The position numbers were made by a program, and so were the translations under genes. A DNA stretch of 64,000 nt from Peribacillus simplex (lineage in GTDB: Bacteria; Bacillota; Bacilli; Bacillales; DSM-1321). Below, one piece after another: positions 42,698 to 51,640 of this stretch. The stretch lies in the NCBI RefSeq assembly GCF_030123325.1, contig NZ_CP126106.1:3500001-3564000 (forward strand), written 5' to 3'. The notes below the pieces were generated by a model. That model was not told where the DNA came from. It saw only the letters and a list, made by a program, of their open reading frames with translations, and did not search any database. Each line of letters opens with the position of its first letter. Within the stretch, counting starts at the first letter, position 1.

Positions 42698-44113
42698 TTA
42701 CAATATTTTTTCATTTTCAAAGTTAGTGTTTGACTCCACTTTCTTAGCCAGTTTAAATTTATAGAATAATATACAAGCTACCAAAAATCCTATTCCATAA
42801 AACAGTCCGACTCGTTGAGTAGGATCAAAGGCAAGGAATACTAGAATCAGCAAACAAAAGCCTAAACAAAACAACGGGACAAATGGGTAAAAGGGTACCG
42901 TGTATTGTAAATCTTCCGTTTTACCACCCGCTTTTATAAATTTCCTTCTAAACATATATTGCGATAAAGCAATTCCCATCCATGAGATCGTGACGGAAAT
43001 ACCCGCTATGGACATAAGAATCACGAACACAGTATCAGCCGCAATGAAGCTAGTCAATAACGATAGAAGCGAAAAACAGATTGTAAAAAGAAGGGCATTC
43101 AATGGCACTTTCCTCTTGGATAATAGACCAAACACCTTGGGTGCCATTCCGTCATGAGCCATCGACCAAAGCAGCCTTGTAGATGCATAAAGACATGAAT
43201 TCCCCACAGAGAGAATGGCTGTCAAAATAATGAAATTCATGATACCTGCTGCATAAGGAATCCCGGCTATCTTCATCAAAGTGACAAAAGGACTTTCCAA
43301 TAAGCCTAATTCCGAAGAAGGGAATATGGCGGAAAGGATGATAATGGACGAAATGTAGAAAACAATGATCCTAAATAGTACGTTTCGAATGGCTTTAGGG
43401 ATATTCTCTTCAGGTTTTTCACTTTCCCCTGCCGCTATTCCTATTAGTTCTGAGCCTTGATAAGAAAATATTACATTCATCATTGTCACAAAGATAATTG
43501 TAATCCCCCCAGCTGGAAATAGACCAGAAGGAGCCAAATTCTCAAAGAATGGGGTTGGACGATCAGATAAAGAGACAAAACCAAAGATGCCAGCGATTCC
43601 AATCAAGATAAACAAAATCACTGCAACGATTTTTATTCCAGCGAACCAATATTCCGCTTCTGCAAAACCTCTTGTCGTTAATGCATTCAAAGTAAATAAA
43701 AGCACTATGAACACAGCACACCAAATCCAGGTAGGACTATGGGGGAACCATTGTTTCATCAATATTCCTGCAGCCGTGAACTCAACTCCTGCAGTTGCGG
43801 CTGAACCTACAAAATACATCCATCCTAGAGAGAAACCAGCGGATGGCCCTATATATTCTGATGCATATTTCTGGAATGAACCTGTAACCGGCATATGAAC
43901 GGCTAGCTCGCCAAGGCAGACCATTACCATATACAAAATAAGACCGCCAGCTAGATAACCGACCAGGGCCCCTCCTGCCCCCGCTTGGTTAATTGTATAG
44001 CCTGCATTTAAAAAAAGTCCTGTACCGATTACTCCGCCAAGTGAAAGCATAAATAAATGGCGTCTTTTCATCGAGCGTTGCAGCTGATCATTATTCTCCA
44101 GTCCATACCCCAT
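42698..44113 (-). CDS. rocE: RocE-like arginine/ornithine permease (APC superfamily)
   Basis: The 471-aa, 12-TM amino acid permease resembles B. subtilis RocE along its whole length: NDQLQRSMKRRHLFMLSLGG, VIGTGLFLNAGYTINQAGAG, VCLGELAVHMPVTGSFQKYA, FSYQGSELIGIAAGESEKPE, the Ser-Leu-Tyr-Ala-Ser-Thr-Arg motif and YTVPFYPFVPLFCLGFCLL. It imports basic amino acids with protons. It is the last gene of a run containing a DDAH, an M20 amidohydrolase, a YfcC carrier, a RocB-like protein and a second guanidino enzyme, so arginine or a methylated derivative is a good ligand guess. RBS AAGGAAG precedes ATG. Confidence 0.85.
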   Translation of the reverse strand: MGYGLENNDQLQRSMKRRHLFMLSLGGVIGTGLFLNAGYTINQAGAGGALVGYLAGGLILYMVMVCLGELAVHMPVTGSFQKYASEYIGPSAGFSLGWMYFVGSAATAGVEFTAAGILMKQWFPHSPTWIWCAVFIVLLFTLNALTTRGFAEAEYWFAGIKIVAVILFILIGIAGIFGFVSLSDRPTPFFENLAPSGLFPAGGITIIFVTMMNVIFSYQGSELIGIAAGESEKPEENIPKAIRNVLFRIIVFYISSIIILSAIFPSSELGLLESPFVTLMKIAGIPYAAGIMNFIILTAILSVGNSCLYASTRLLWSMAHDGMAPKVFGLLSKRKVPLNALLFTICFSLLSLLTSFIAADTVFVILMSIAGISVTISWMGIALSQYMFRRKFIKAGGKTEDLQYTVPFYPFVPLFCLGFCLLILVFLAFDPTQRVGLFYGIGFLVACILFYKFKLAKKVESNTNFENEKIL

Positions 44114-44164
44114 ATAATCACTTCCTTATCTTATCTATTAACCTATGCCTTCTCCTAAACTATC

Positions 44165-44926
44165 TTAGAACCTCAATGAGAGACAACTAAGTCCGCCATC
44201 TTGTTTTTGAAATTCAGTCATCTCCACTTCAATCACTGTGTATCCCAAATCTTCTATTTTTTTCTTAGTGCCCTCAAACCCTTTAGGGACAATAACACAG
44301 TCGTTCATTCTGACGCAGTTACCCGAATATTCTTCTTCCTGTTTTACGATTATCTGATTGAAGCCAGAAAAAGCCTCGTGATTAATGAATTCCCCCGCCA
44401 CTAATAAATTATTGTCTCCCAGGTAATTGACACCCGTTTTTAAATGAAAGAACTTCTTAAGGGGAATGATGGTCGTATCAAAACCATACTTAGCCATAAT
44501 ATCTTTGAACTGAAGAGCACCTGCTTCATTTGTTCTAGTTGAAAGTCCAACATAGAAATGATTTTCAACTTGCATTACATCTCCGCCATCTAACATACCT
44601 GGAGATTGAATATACTCGATTGTGTCATAAAAGTCCTTTAAAACTTCTTTCATTTCATTAATCTCACCATTCCGGCTTTCTGCACCAGGATTGGTTACAA
44701 GGGCACATTTTGGCGTCAACACGGCTGTATCTTCCACAAACGTAGAATCAGGGTATCTCTCATCCGATTCGAGAACGGTCACTTTCACACCGCAGCGTTT
44801 TAATGCTTCTACATAAGCCTCGTGTTGTACAAGTGCTTTTTCATAATCCGGGTTTCCTAAATCCGATGTTGTTAAGCCATTTACAAAACTTTTTCCAATC
44901 TTTCTTACAATCGCGTTTTTAAACAT
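44165..44926 (-). CDS. ddaH: dimethylarginine dimethylaminohydrolase (DDAH)
   Basis: The 253-aa pentein-fold hydrolase converts N-omega-methylated arginines to citrulline plus dimethylamine or methylamine. It aligns by eye over its full length with Pseudomonas DDAH: VNGLTTSDLGNPDYEKALVQ, DERYPDSTFVEDTAVL (Asp60, Glu65, Asp66), TNPGAESRNGE, FFHLKTGVNYL (catalytic His161) and DGGLSCLSLRF (nucleophile Cys248). The third triad member, Glu in EAGD of Pseudomonas, is Asp113 here (MLDGGD). GGAGG lies 7 nt before ATG. Arginine deiminase or other guanidino hydrolysis is the alternative, but the methylarginine-type signature is strong. Confidence 0.9.
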   Translation of the reverse strand: MFKNAIVRKIGKSFVNGLTTSDLGNPDYEKALVQHEAYVEALKRCGVKVTVLESDERYPDSTFVEDTAVLTPKCALVTNPGAESRNGEINEMKEVLKDFYDTIEYIQSPGMLDGGDVMQVENHFYVGLSTRTNEAGALQFKDIMAKYGFDTTIIPLKKFFHLKTGVNYLGDNNLLVAGEFINHEAFSGFNQIIVKQEEEYSGNCVRMNDCVIVPKGFEGTKKKIEDLGYTVIEVEMTEFQKQDGGLSCLSLRF

Positions 44927-45142
44927 ATATATTCCTCCTATATAGGTAGCTTATTTTTTTAAAATGTAGGATATTAACCTTATTGAACCAGCCGTTCTTT
45001 AAATGAAATATCTTTTGATCACTTTGCTGCGCTTGACCATTCCAGAGAGCATAATCCATGGAAAAACAGTCATGATAGGGAGAAGAGACAACCGAAGGTT
45101 TCTCTTAATCTATTACGTTGCCTCTTCGAGCCTAATGCTTTC

Positions 45143-46333
45143 TCAATTATTTTGATGTCCGCATAATTTATCCGCTATTCCTACAAAATATCTTACTCCA
45201 TACCCTAAAGCCTTCTCATCGATTTTAAATTTAGGATGGTGCAAAGGGTAAGCTTTTCCAAATTCATCATTATGAACGCCTAGAAATTGCATGGAAGAGG
45301 GTACGATTTCGGAAAAAGCCGAAAAATCTTCTGTCCCGAACATAGGATCATCAACCAGGATGATATTATTTTCTTCAAAAATCCCTTCCATGACCATTTT
45401 TGAAATATCGACAGCTGCTTTATCATTTACCACGGCTGGATACCCTAAATACCAAGTAATTTCACATTTTGCCCCATGCGTTTCTGAAATCCCCTTAACG
45501 ATTTGCTCTAGATACTCCCTTGCTTTCACTCGGCTATCGGAATCTAAAGAACGAATGGTACCGCCGATTTCCGCATATTCAGGTATGACATTGAGCGCAC
45601 TACCGGAATGGAACTGAGTGACTGAAATGACGGGTGTCCTAAGAGCTGAAATTTTTCTGGAAACGATATGTTGTAGATTCGTCGTAATTTCTGCACCAAT
45701 TAGTAGCGGATCTACCGTTAATTCCGGAGTCGACGCATGACCGCCCTGACCAATGATTTTAATTTCAAAATCATCGGCTGCTGCACAGAATACCCCTTCC
45801 CTTAAACATATCGTTCCTGTTCGTTCATAAGGAGTAACATGCAGTGCAAATGCATAATCCACTCCTTCCATGACCCCTTTTTTCACCAATTCCTGAGCTC
45901 CCCCTGGCAGTACCTCTTCGGCGTGTTGGAAAATAAACCTGATTTCTCCATCAATCGCATCTTTTTTCCCAGACAGGACTTTAGCAGCACCTAATAACAT
46001 CGCAGCATGTGCATCATGTCCACATGCATGCATAACTCCAGGATTTCTAGATTGATAATCAATTTCTGCTTCTTCTTGAATCGGCAGTGCATCGATATCG
46101 GCACGAAAGGTGATGGTATTCGATTTTCGGGCCGATTTTTTAGATCCTTTGAGAACCGCTAAAACGCTCGTTTCGGTAGGTCTCGTCACTTCTAATCCTG
46201 TAAAGGTTCTTAATTTCCTGTAGATGAATTCAGAAGTCTGGTATTCCTGATAAGAGAGCTCCGGATTTTCGTGAAAATGACGTCGCCATGAAATCACTTC
46301 ATCGACAACTGTCTCCTGTATTGTTTTCATCAT
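45143..46333 (-). CDS. M20-family amidohydrolase (hippurate/N-acyl amino acid hydrolase type)
   Basis: ATG 46333 is chosen with GAGGAGG upstream. The 396-aa dimetal enzyme shows RRHFHENPELSYQEYQTSEF, TFRADIDALPIQEE, VMHACGHDAHAAMLLGAA, the catalytic Glu in FQHAEEVLPGGAQELV, a lid domain with GQGGHASTPELTVDPLL and a late FGTEDFSAFSE. Family members cleave N-acyl or N-carbamoyl groups from amino acids. The 30-bp gap to the YfcC carrier gene suggests uptake and hydrolysis of an acylated amino acid; a substrate linked to arginine is inferred from the operon. Confidence 0.88.
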   Translation of the reverse strand: MMKTIQETVVDEVISWRRHFHENPELSYQEYQTSEFIYRKLRTFTGLEVTRPTETSVLAVLKGSKKSARKSNTITFRADIDALPIQEEAEIDYQSRNPGVMHACGHDAHAAMLLGAAKVLSGKKDAIDGEIRFIFQHAEEVLPGGAQELVKKGVMEGVDYAFALHVTPYERTGTICLREGVFCAAADDFEIKIIGQGGHASTPELTVDPLLIGAEITTNLQHIVSRKISALRTPVISVTQFHSGSALNVIPEYAEIGGTIRSLDSDSRVKAREYLEQIVKGISETHGAKCEITWYLGYPAVVNDKAAVDISKMVMEGIFEENNIILVDDPMFGTEDFSAFSEIVPSSMQFLGVHNDEFGKAYPLHHPKFKIDEKALGYGVRYFVGIADKLCGHQNN

Positions 46334-46381
46334 AAATGCCTCCTCAATCACTTAGTGCCAATATTCAGACTTTTCAGGTCT

Positions 46382-47836
46382 TTAAAAAGGTCCATACTGT
46401 ATGCTTTGGGCAATGATCAAAAAGATAATCGCTACCGCAACCTGAATCAAAAGATACGGAAACACCCATTTTACCCATTTCGTAAATGATATGCCTGCCA
46501 CTGCCAGTCCAGCCAATAGCACTCCTGAAGTCGGAAATATCATATTCGAGATCCCATCCCCTAATTGGAAAGCTAACACCGCAGTTTGTCTTGTCACGCC
46601 CATTAAATCAGCCAATGGAGCCATAATCGGCATCGTCAATGCTGCTTGTCCACTTCCGGATGGAACAATGAAGTTAAGAAATAATTGGACAATGAACATT
46701 CCGATTGCATTTATGGCGGGAGGAAGCTGCTCAACCAATCCTGCAGCATAATATAAAATGGTATCCAGCAATCCGCCACTTGTAATGATGACCAAGATTG
46801 TCTGCGCAACGCCTATTATCAATGCCCCGGAAACCATATCGCCGGCTCCTGAAATGAAGCCATTGGCCATCTTGGATGGGGTCAAGCCACCAATCAGGCC
46901 CATTATGATCCCGCTTAATAAAAACAAGCCGCCAATTTCACTAATATACCATCCTAATTTAATAACTCCATATACTAATAGGATGAAATTCACCAATAAA
47001 ATAATTAAAGCAGCGCTATGTCTTTTACTCATCTTAAAGTTTTTATCAAGATGTGCATGTTCTTCACGCCTGAATTTCCCATACTCCCCCTGTTCAGGGT
47101 CTCTTTTAACCTTCATTGCATGAAAATAGATGTACAATACTGTAACGACATAAAACACTGCAAGAAGAGCGATCCGCAATCCCATTCCCGAATACATGGG
47201 CAGTTCTGCAATGCTTTGGGCAACCCCTACATTAAAAGGGTTCGTAATGCCCGAAATGAATCCAGTCGCCAATGTTCCAAGGATGACGATCGCAAAACCT
47301 GTAAGTGCATCAAAGCCCAATGCAATCGTCATCGGAACAATAATTGCGATATAAACTAATGCATCTTCAGCAGAGCCGATCAGGGTCCCTAATGATGCGA
47401 AGATTAATACCATCAATGGAATAAGCAATTTCTCTTTTGTTCCGAATCGGACAGCCACAAACTTAATGAAAGAATCCAGTGCTCCTGTTGCCTGCATGAT
47501 TCCCAGTGCTCCGCCAAACAAAAAGACGAACAAGATAATGGACGCTCCTTCAATCATCCCTGCGTGAATACTGCTGAACATTTCCAATAATCCCACTGGT
47601 GTTGATTCAACGAATTCAAAAGAAGTGGGATCGACTACACTTCGGCCATCCTTTTCAATTTTTTCATATTGGCCCGCGGGTAAGATATGGGTTAAAACCG
47701 TCACTATTACAATCACGATAAACATTAATACAAAAGGATTAATCCCTTTTTCCGGTAGCTCCGTTAGTTGGTTAAGTGGTTTATTATTCTGATTAAGCGG
47801 CTCGGAAGTGATTTGACCATTAGGAAGGTCATTCAT
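46382..47836 (-). CDS. YfcC / ArcD-like carrier (C4-dicarboxylate or amino acid antiporter family)
   Basis: The 484-aa membrane protein has about 12-13 TM segments with the YfcC/ArcD-like pattern: NPFVLMFIVIVIVTVLTHIL, PAGQYEKIEKDGRSVVDPTS, LGTLIGSAEDALVYIAIIVP, SGITNPFNVGVAQSIAELPM and the late VPSGSGQAALTMPIMAPLAD with FQLGDGISNMIFPTSG. The family includes basic amino acid antiporters and carriers of unknown substrate. Set between RocB-like and M20 genes, it likely moves arginine-derived or acylated compounds (inference). A GGGGG-type RBS precedes ATG. Confidence 0.83.
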   Translation of the reverse strand: MNDLPNGQITSEPLNQNNKPLNQLTELPEKGINPFVLMFIVIVIVTVLTHILPAGQYEKIEKDGRSVVDPTSFEFVESTPVGLLEMFSSIHAGMIEGASIILFVFLFGGALGIMQATGALDSFIKFVAVRFGTKEKLLIPLMVLIFASLGTLIGSAEDALVYIAIIVPMTIALGFDALTGFAIVILGTLATGFISGITNPFNVGVAQSIAELPMYSGMGLRIALLAVFYVVTVLYIYFHAMKVKRDPEQGEYGKFRREEHAHLDKNFKMSKRHSAALIILLVNFILLVYGVIKLGWYISEIGGLFLLSGIIMGLIGGLTPSKMANGFISGAGDMVSGALIIGVAQTILVIITSGGLLDTILYYAAGLVEQLPPAINAIGMFIVQLFLNFIVPSGSGQAALTMPIMAPLADLMGVTRQTAVLAFQLGDGISNMIFPTSGVLLAGLAVAGISFTKWVKWVFPYLLIQVAVAIIFLIIAQSIQYGPF

Positions 47837-47890
47837 AAAAATACCCCCAGTTAAAGTTTTATGCTTTTAATCAGTTCTCCTGTCGGACCA

Positions 47891-49507
47891 TCACTTCTCA
47901 ACCAAACACTTAAACATATTCTTAATTAACTTCTCCAACATGACGGGCGTATGGACGAAGGCGCTATCGATGTGAAGGCGCTCTGTACGCTGGTGTGCAT
48001 CCTTGCCGAAAGGACCCACATTAAGTACGGGTGCCTGAAGTTTTTGCATATCCGCGAAAGGAATGCTGTAAGTATCGCCCCAGACTGGTGTATTTTTTTC
48101 AAAAGCGGTCCAGCCATCAGACTCATCATTATATTGAACATAGCTTAAATCGCAAAGGCCATTAAAATAATGAATTTGGCTGACTTCTTCACCAAGCATG
48201 CTGGCAGTTTCCTTCATTAATTTCACAGATTCCATGATAAGCGGATCATCGGACGTATTGACGGCTGGATAATATGGCGGTGCGAACAGCAAGACAATGG
48301 CGGGTGAAAGCTCCTGACATTGTATCATCAATTTTTCAGCTATCCGCACTGATTTTTCCCGCTCATCCAAATCCAAATCCGCATTTACTTCACTCTTTAT
48401 TTGCTCGACAAAACTCCCGCCAAATTTGCCCTCGGCATATGAAAGTAACTTTTCGTAGCGCAATACTTGTACTGCACCTACACCTTCAATTTGTTCACGC
48501 AGACAAAGCTCTTTATAAGATTCATTGCATTTCATCGCTGCTTCGTTTGCAACCTGCTCGAATAGGTCCATTATTTCTGCAGCTGACCTTTTCATTATGA
48601 ACACATTATAAAGCGCGGCTGCCCGATAAGGTGTCTGAGTTGAATATTGTAGTTTTAGATCTTTTTGCTGAAGCGATACCGGTAATGGTGTCTCCTCACC
48701 AAGATCACTTTCCAGAAAAAGAGTGTTCCACTCCATGAGCTGCGTGAGGAACGAGGCTATATAGTTAGCCGTCATACCCTTTAATGGCTCACCTACATGA
48801 GTTTCTTTCCCATAAAAAAGGGCAGCGGGCATGATTTTCCCCAAAGTTCCGGAATAAATATAATGTCTATTATCGCCCGGTTTCTGTGAAAAGGACGGTT
48901 CACTATTAAAAAACATTTTATAGGAAAGGCCATATTTATCACGTAAAGTCACAAGTTCTTTAACTGCAGCCCTCATTCCCGCAGAATTAACTTCTTCATC
49001 AGGAACCGTTAACAGCAGGAGATTGATCGGCCATTGTTCGATGCTTGCCTTTTCGATGATAGCCATATGAAGGGCAAGACCCATTTTCATATCCATCGTT
49101 CCTCTGCCAAACAAGTACTTTCCAGATTCAAGATCAATGCGCGCTTCTTCCGGTAGTTCATCTTTCCTGTCATGAAGTTTTTTCGTGAGCTCCTCTGGTT
49201 GAAATGCAAGTGTCTCAAGATCACCGTATTCTTCAGTATGAACCGTATCAAAATGGCTAATTAATACAACGGTCTCCTTGCTATCGGGATGTTTATAAAA
49301 GGCATTGACAAAGTTCCTCCCTAAATCAGCCTCGTGAAGCGATAAGTGCGCCGGATTCCTTTTAAAATAATCTAGCTCCCTCAATTTCTCTTGCACTTTA
49401 TACGGAAACAATTGTTCTCCTTGTGTAAGAGTACGGCTATCCCAGCTAACAAGTTCACATAACAAAGCACGGAGCGTTTCTGGAGTACCCCATAGTAATT
49501 GACTCAT
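47891..49507 (-). CDS. rocB: RocB-like M20 metallohydrolase
   Basis: The 538-aa protein matches RocB of the B. subtilis rocABC arginine operon, an M20-type hydrolase whose reaction is not established. Metal motifs are LISHFDTVHTEEYGDL, FGRGTMDMKMGLALHM and LLLTVPDEEVNSAGMRAAV. The long insert with YIYSGTLGKIMPAALFYGKE and HVGEPLKGMTANYIASFLTQ is typical of RocB. Its start overlaps the stop of the upstream guanidino enzyme by 4 nt, indicating translational coupling. A role in hydrolysing a modified arginine or peptide is likely but unproven. Confidence 0.85.
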   Translation of the reverse strand: MSQLLWGTPETLRALLCELVSWDSRTLTQGEQLFPYKVQEKLRELDYFKRNPAHLSLHEADLGRNFVNAFYKHPDSKETVVLISHFDTVHTEEYGDLETLAFQPEELTKKLHDRKDELPEEARIDLESGKYLFGRGTMDMKMGLALHMAIIEKASIEQWPINLLLLTVPDEEVNSAGMRAAVKELVTLRDKYGLSYKMFFNSEPSFSQKPGDNRHYIYSGTLGKIMPAALFYGKETHVGEPLKGMTANYIASFLTQLMEWNTLFLESDLGEETPLPVSLQQKDLKLQYSTQTPYRAAALYNVFIMKRSAAEIMDLFEQVANEAAMKCNESYKELCLREQIEGVGAVQVLRYEKLLSYAEGKFGGSFVEQIKSEVNADLDLDEREKSVRIAEKLMIQCQELSPAIVLLFAPPYYPAVNTSDDPLIMESVKLMKETASMLGEEVSQIHYFNGLCDLSYVQYNDESDGWTAFEKNTPVWGDTYSIPFADMQKLQAPVLNVGPFGKDAHQRTERLHIDSAFVHTPVMLEKLIKNMFKCLVEK

Positions 49508-50400
49508 TCCAATCCCCCTTCATTAATATTAGTACGCACCACCGGGCAGGTTAAACAAGTTGGACCGCCAGTGCCTTTGAAACTGATCTCAGTTCCTTTG
49601 TATTCATAAACCGTTGCTCCCGCATCAACAAGCTTTCGCTTTGTGTAAGCGTTCCCAGAAGATATCACGCAAACCCGCGGAGCAATGGCAAGAACATTAC
49701 AGCCCAAGGTCAAGTACTCATCAACTGGCACTTCGATAAGCTGTATGCCTCGTTCAATTAGCAGTTTTCTGAAAAAGACAGGCATAAGTCGGGAGTGAAC
49801 AACTGCTAAATCCCAGTCGACCATGCTGATGAATGACATAAGATGGAGACACTCTCCCTCTCCTTGATCATGCGGAAGCTGAACAACGATGAATTCATCC
49901 ACAAGATGAGCGGTCATTTCTTTTAATTGCCGAATGGCTTCAGCGTTTGTACGATAACCATGTCCGACAACCAGTGTCTTATCATCAAGCCAAACGATAT
50001 CACCGCCATCCGCGACCGCATCACCCGTTAAATACCCAATAATCGGGATGTTCTTTTCCTTACAAAATTCTTTGTATACATTAGCTTCAGGCTGTCTCAA
50101 TTCTTTCCCGGACTTTAAAATAATGGCTCCTTGGCTAGTGAATTTGACCGGGTCATGAGCATATAAGGAGTCAATGCCGACTACCGAAGATGCTGGCAAA
50201 TAATCGATGTTTGGAACATATTTCTCCAAAATGGAAATAAAGTCACCATACTCTTTTAGTGCTTCGTTGAAATCGGGCTCTTCCGCAAAGTTGAAGTTTC
50301 TCCATGCTTGACTTAAATGCTCTTGACTAATAAAAGCTTCTTTCGGATGTTTTACAATGACACGTTCCAATGGATTGTACATGGACGAACAATATGTCAC
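49504..50400 (-). CDS. amidinotransferase / DDAH-like guanidino-modifying enzyme
   Basis: The GTG at 50400 is the likely start: a GGAGGGG tract lies upstream and the ATG at 50424 lies before it. The 298-aa pentein-fold protein has SLYAHDPVKFT (Asp83), ADGGDIVWLDDKTLVVGHGY (Asp134), EGECLHLMSFISM (His186) and TGGPTCLTCPVV (Cys282), the expected catalytic groups for Cys-dependent hydrolysis of a guanidinium. It differs strongly from the DDAH at 44165, so the operon has two distinct guanidino enzymes. It leads the operon under the promoter and palindrome at 50427-50491. Substrate not identified. Confidence 0.82.
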   Translation of the reverse strand: MTYCSSMYNPLERVIVKHPKEAFISQEHLSQAWRNFNFAEEPDFNEALKEYGDFISILEKYVPNIDYLPASSVVGIDSLYAHDPVKFTSQGAIILKSGKELRQPEANVYKEFCKEKNIPIIGYLTGDAVADGGDIVWLDDKTLVVGHGYRTNAEAIRQLKEMTAHLVDEFIVVQLPHDQGEGECLHLMSFISMVDWDLAVVHSRLMPVFFRKLLIERGIQLIEVPVDEYLTLGCNVLAIAPRVCVISSGNAYTKRKLVDAGATVYEYKGTEISFKGTGGPTCLTCPVVRTNINEGGLE

Positions 50401-50426
50401 TGCCTCCCCCTCCTTTTTCCGCATAA

Positions 50427-50441
50427 CGGAAAACGTTTCCG
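50427..50441. promoter_or_regulatory. palindromic operator candidate (IclR type)
   Basis: CGGAAAACGTTTCCG is a near-perfect palindrome between the -10 box of the minus-strand operon and its ribosome binding site. IclR-family operators commonly show GGAAA...TTTCC half-sites, and an iclR gene is transcribed divergently. It also resembles a CcpA cre site (GAAAACGTTTCC), so carbon control is an alternative. Confidence 0.6.
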
Positions 50442-50461
50442 CTAATAGGAATTTTTCTTTT

Positions 50462-50491
50462 ATTATAAAATTAACTTTGGTATAATGTCAA
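50462..50491 (-). promoter_or_regulatory. sigma-A promoter of the guanidino/RocB operon
   Basis: On the minus strand TTGACA (50491-50486) and TATAAT (50467-50462) are both perfect, 18 bp apart. Transcription would start just upstream of the palindrome, which could act as a roadblock operator. Confidence 0.8.
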
Positions 50492-50557
50492 TATGTTTTA
50501 AATATTCAAATAAATCGAAGTTTAATCAACTTGTAATGAAAGATAGGTGGTTTGTTT

Positions 50558-51298
50558 ATGCAATCGATCGACCGTGCCATGAACGTTATAAAGGTGCTGG
50601 TTTCCAATTCATCGGAAAACTGGCTGTCAATTACGGAACTTTCCCAAGAATGTGATCTTCCTGTCAGCTCCATGCATCGTTTGTTAAAAGCGATGTCCTT
50701 GCATGGACTAATCCAACAGGACGGGCAATCCAAACAATATGGTTTGGGGAATATTTGGCTCGAATATGGATTACGTATGTATGACAAAATGGATTACATC
50801 AGCCAAATAAGGCCTGAACTGGAAAGGCTGATGAACAAAGTGGAGGAAAGCGTATACCTTAGCCAGCCAATAGGAATGGAATCACTCGTTATCGAACGAA
50901 TCGACAGTGAAAAAAGCCAAATCCGGGTTTATGACCAGCTTGGCTCACGAGTTCCAATGCATATTGGAGCTGCCAATAAAGCGATGCTCGCCTATATGCC
51001 ATATAATCAAGCGAAAAAAATCGTTGACGCTCTTGTGCCAATTCAAGAAAGAGCAGCATTTTGGGATATATTGCAGGAGACTAAATCGAAGGGACATGGA
51101 ATCAGCCACAGTGAAAGAACAGAGGGAACATGTTCTGTTGCCGCGCCGATACTGAACCATTTTGGGGAAGTTCACGGTGCGGTGAGCATAGGTTTTGTCA
51201 GCTTTAACCTGACAGATGAAAGACTTGATTTCCTCATTAAGAATGTTATGGAATCAGGCAATCGGGTTTCTGCAAAATTGGGGTATAGGGGAACATGA
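50558..51298 (+). CDS. IclR-family transcriptional regulator
   Basis: ATG 50558 is chosen with AGGTGG 7 nt upstream. The 246-aa regulator has a winged-helix N-terminus (about 1-65, LSITELSQECDLPVSSMHRL) and an IclR effector domain (about 80-246) with GMESLVIERIDSEKSQIRVY, GAANKAMLAYMP, GISHSERTEGTCSVAAPILN and the GAVSIGF strand. It is divergent from the guanidino/RocB operon and probably acts at the palindrome 50427-50441 in response to a small organic acid or amino acid derivative. Confidence 0.9.
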   Translation: MQSIDRAMNVIKVLVSNSSENWLSITELSQECDLPVSSMHRLLKAMSLHGLIQQDGQSKQYGLGNIWLEYGLRMYDKMDYISQIRPELERLMNKVEESVYLSQPIGMESLVIERIDSEKSQIRVYDQLGSRVPMHIGAANKAMLAYMPYNQAKKIVDALVPIQERAAFWDILQETKSKGHGISHSERTEGTCSVAAPILNHFGEVHGAVSIGFVSFNLTDERLDFLIKNVMESGNRVSAKLGYRGT

Positions 51299-51331
51299 AT
51301 AGGAGAGCAGTGGAGGATTATCGGATAAGCC

Positions 51332-51364
51332 GAAAAAGAAGATGAATCATTTCATCTTCTTTTT
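51332..51364. terminator. bidirectional terminator
   Basis: GAAAAAGAAGATGAA and TTCATCTTCTTTTT pair around TCAT, between the convergent iclR gene and the biotinyl-like gene. Confidence 0.8.
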
Positions 51365-51374
51365 CGTATTTATA

Positions 51375-51623
51375 TTAATCGCTGCCGGTCACAAATAAAT
51401 CTTCTTTAAAATAGGCGAGTACCTCGCCGGCCACCACTGGTTCACCCTCCAATACCTCCAATGATTCTATTTTCCCGCTGACACCAATATCAATGATTTC
51501 CACACGTCCATCTGCCTTCCTAATCTGAAATAATTGTTCCCATTCGTAAAATCGCGAATTTTTGGATATTGAAATTTTTTCAATCCTGCCTTCACATGGG
51601 CTAAGAATCACATCAACGTACAT
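51375..51623 (-). CDS. small biotinyl/lipoyl-like hammerhead-fold protein
   Basis: The 82-aa product has the barrel-sandwich pattern of biotinyl/lipoyl domains (VILSPCEGRIEKISISKNSR at the start, GVSGKIESLEVLEGEPVVAG and VLAYFKEDL at the end). It lacks the modifiable Lys in an MKM or DKA turn: the middle reads IIDIGVSG. It is therefore probably not biotinylated or lipoylated. It is the third gene after rocG, following a 96-aa protein with a 17-bp gap. Function unknown; a regulatory or scaffold role for glutamate dehydrogenase is a guess. Confidence 0.65.
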   Translation of the reverse strand: MYVDVILSPCEGRIEKISISKNSRFYEWEQLFQIRKADGRVEIIDIGVSGKIESLEVLEGEPVVAGEVLAYFKEDLFVTGSD

Positions 51624-51640
51624 TTACATCATTCCTTCCT

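Noticed and set aside
44927..45142. Additional sigma-54 promoter upstream of DDAH
   Set aside because: Inspected for GG-N10-GC on the minus strand; no convincing TGGCA/TTGC pair at the right spacing. DDAH probably relies on the upstream operon promoter.
46334..46381. TTGGCACTAAGTGATTG as a -24/-12 promoter before the M20 gene
   Set aside because: The -12 element lacks GC at 10 bp from GG.
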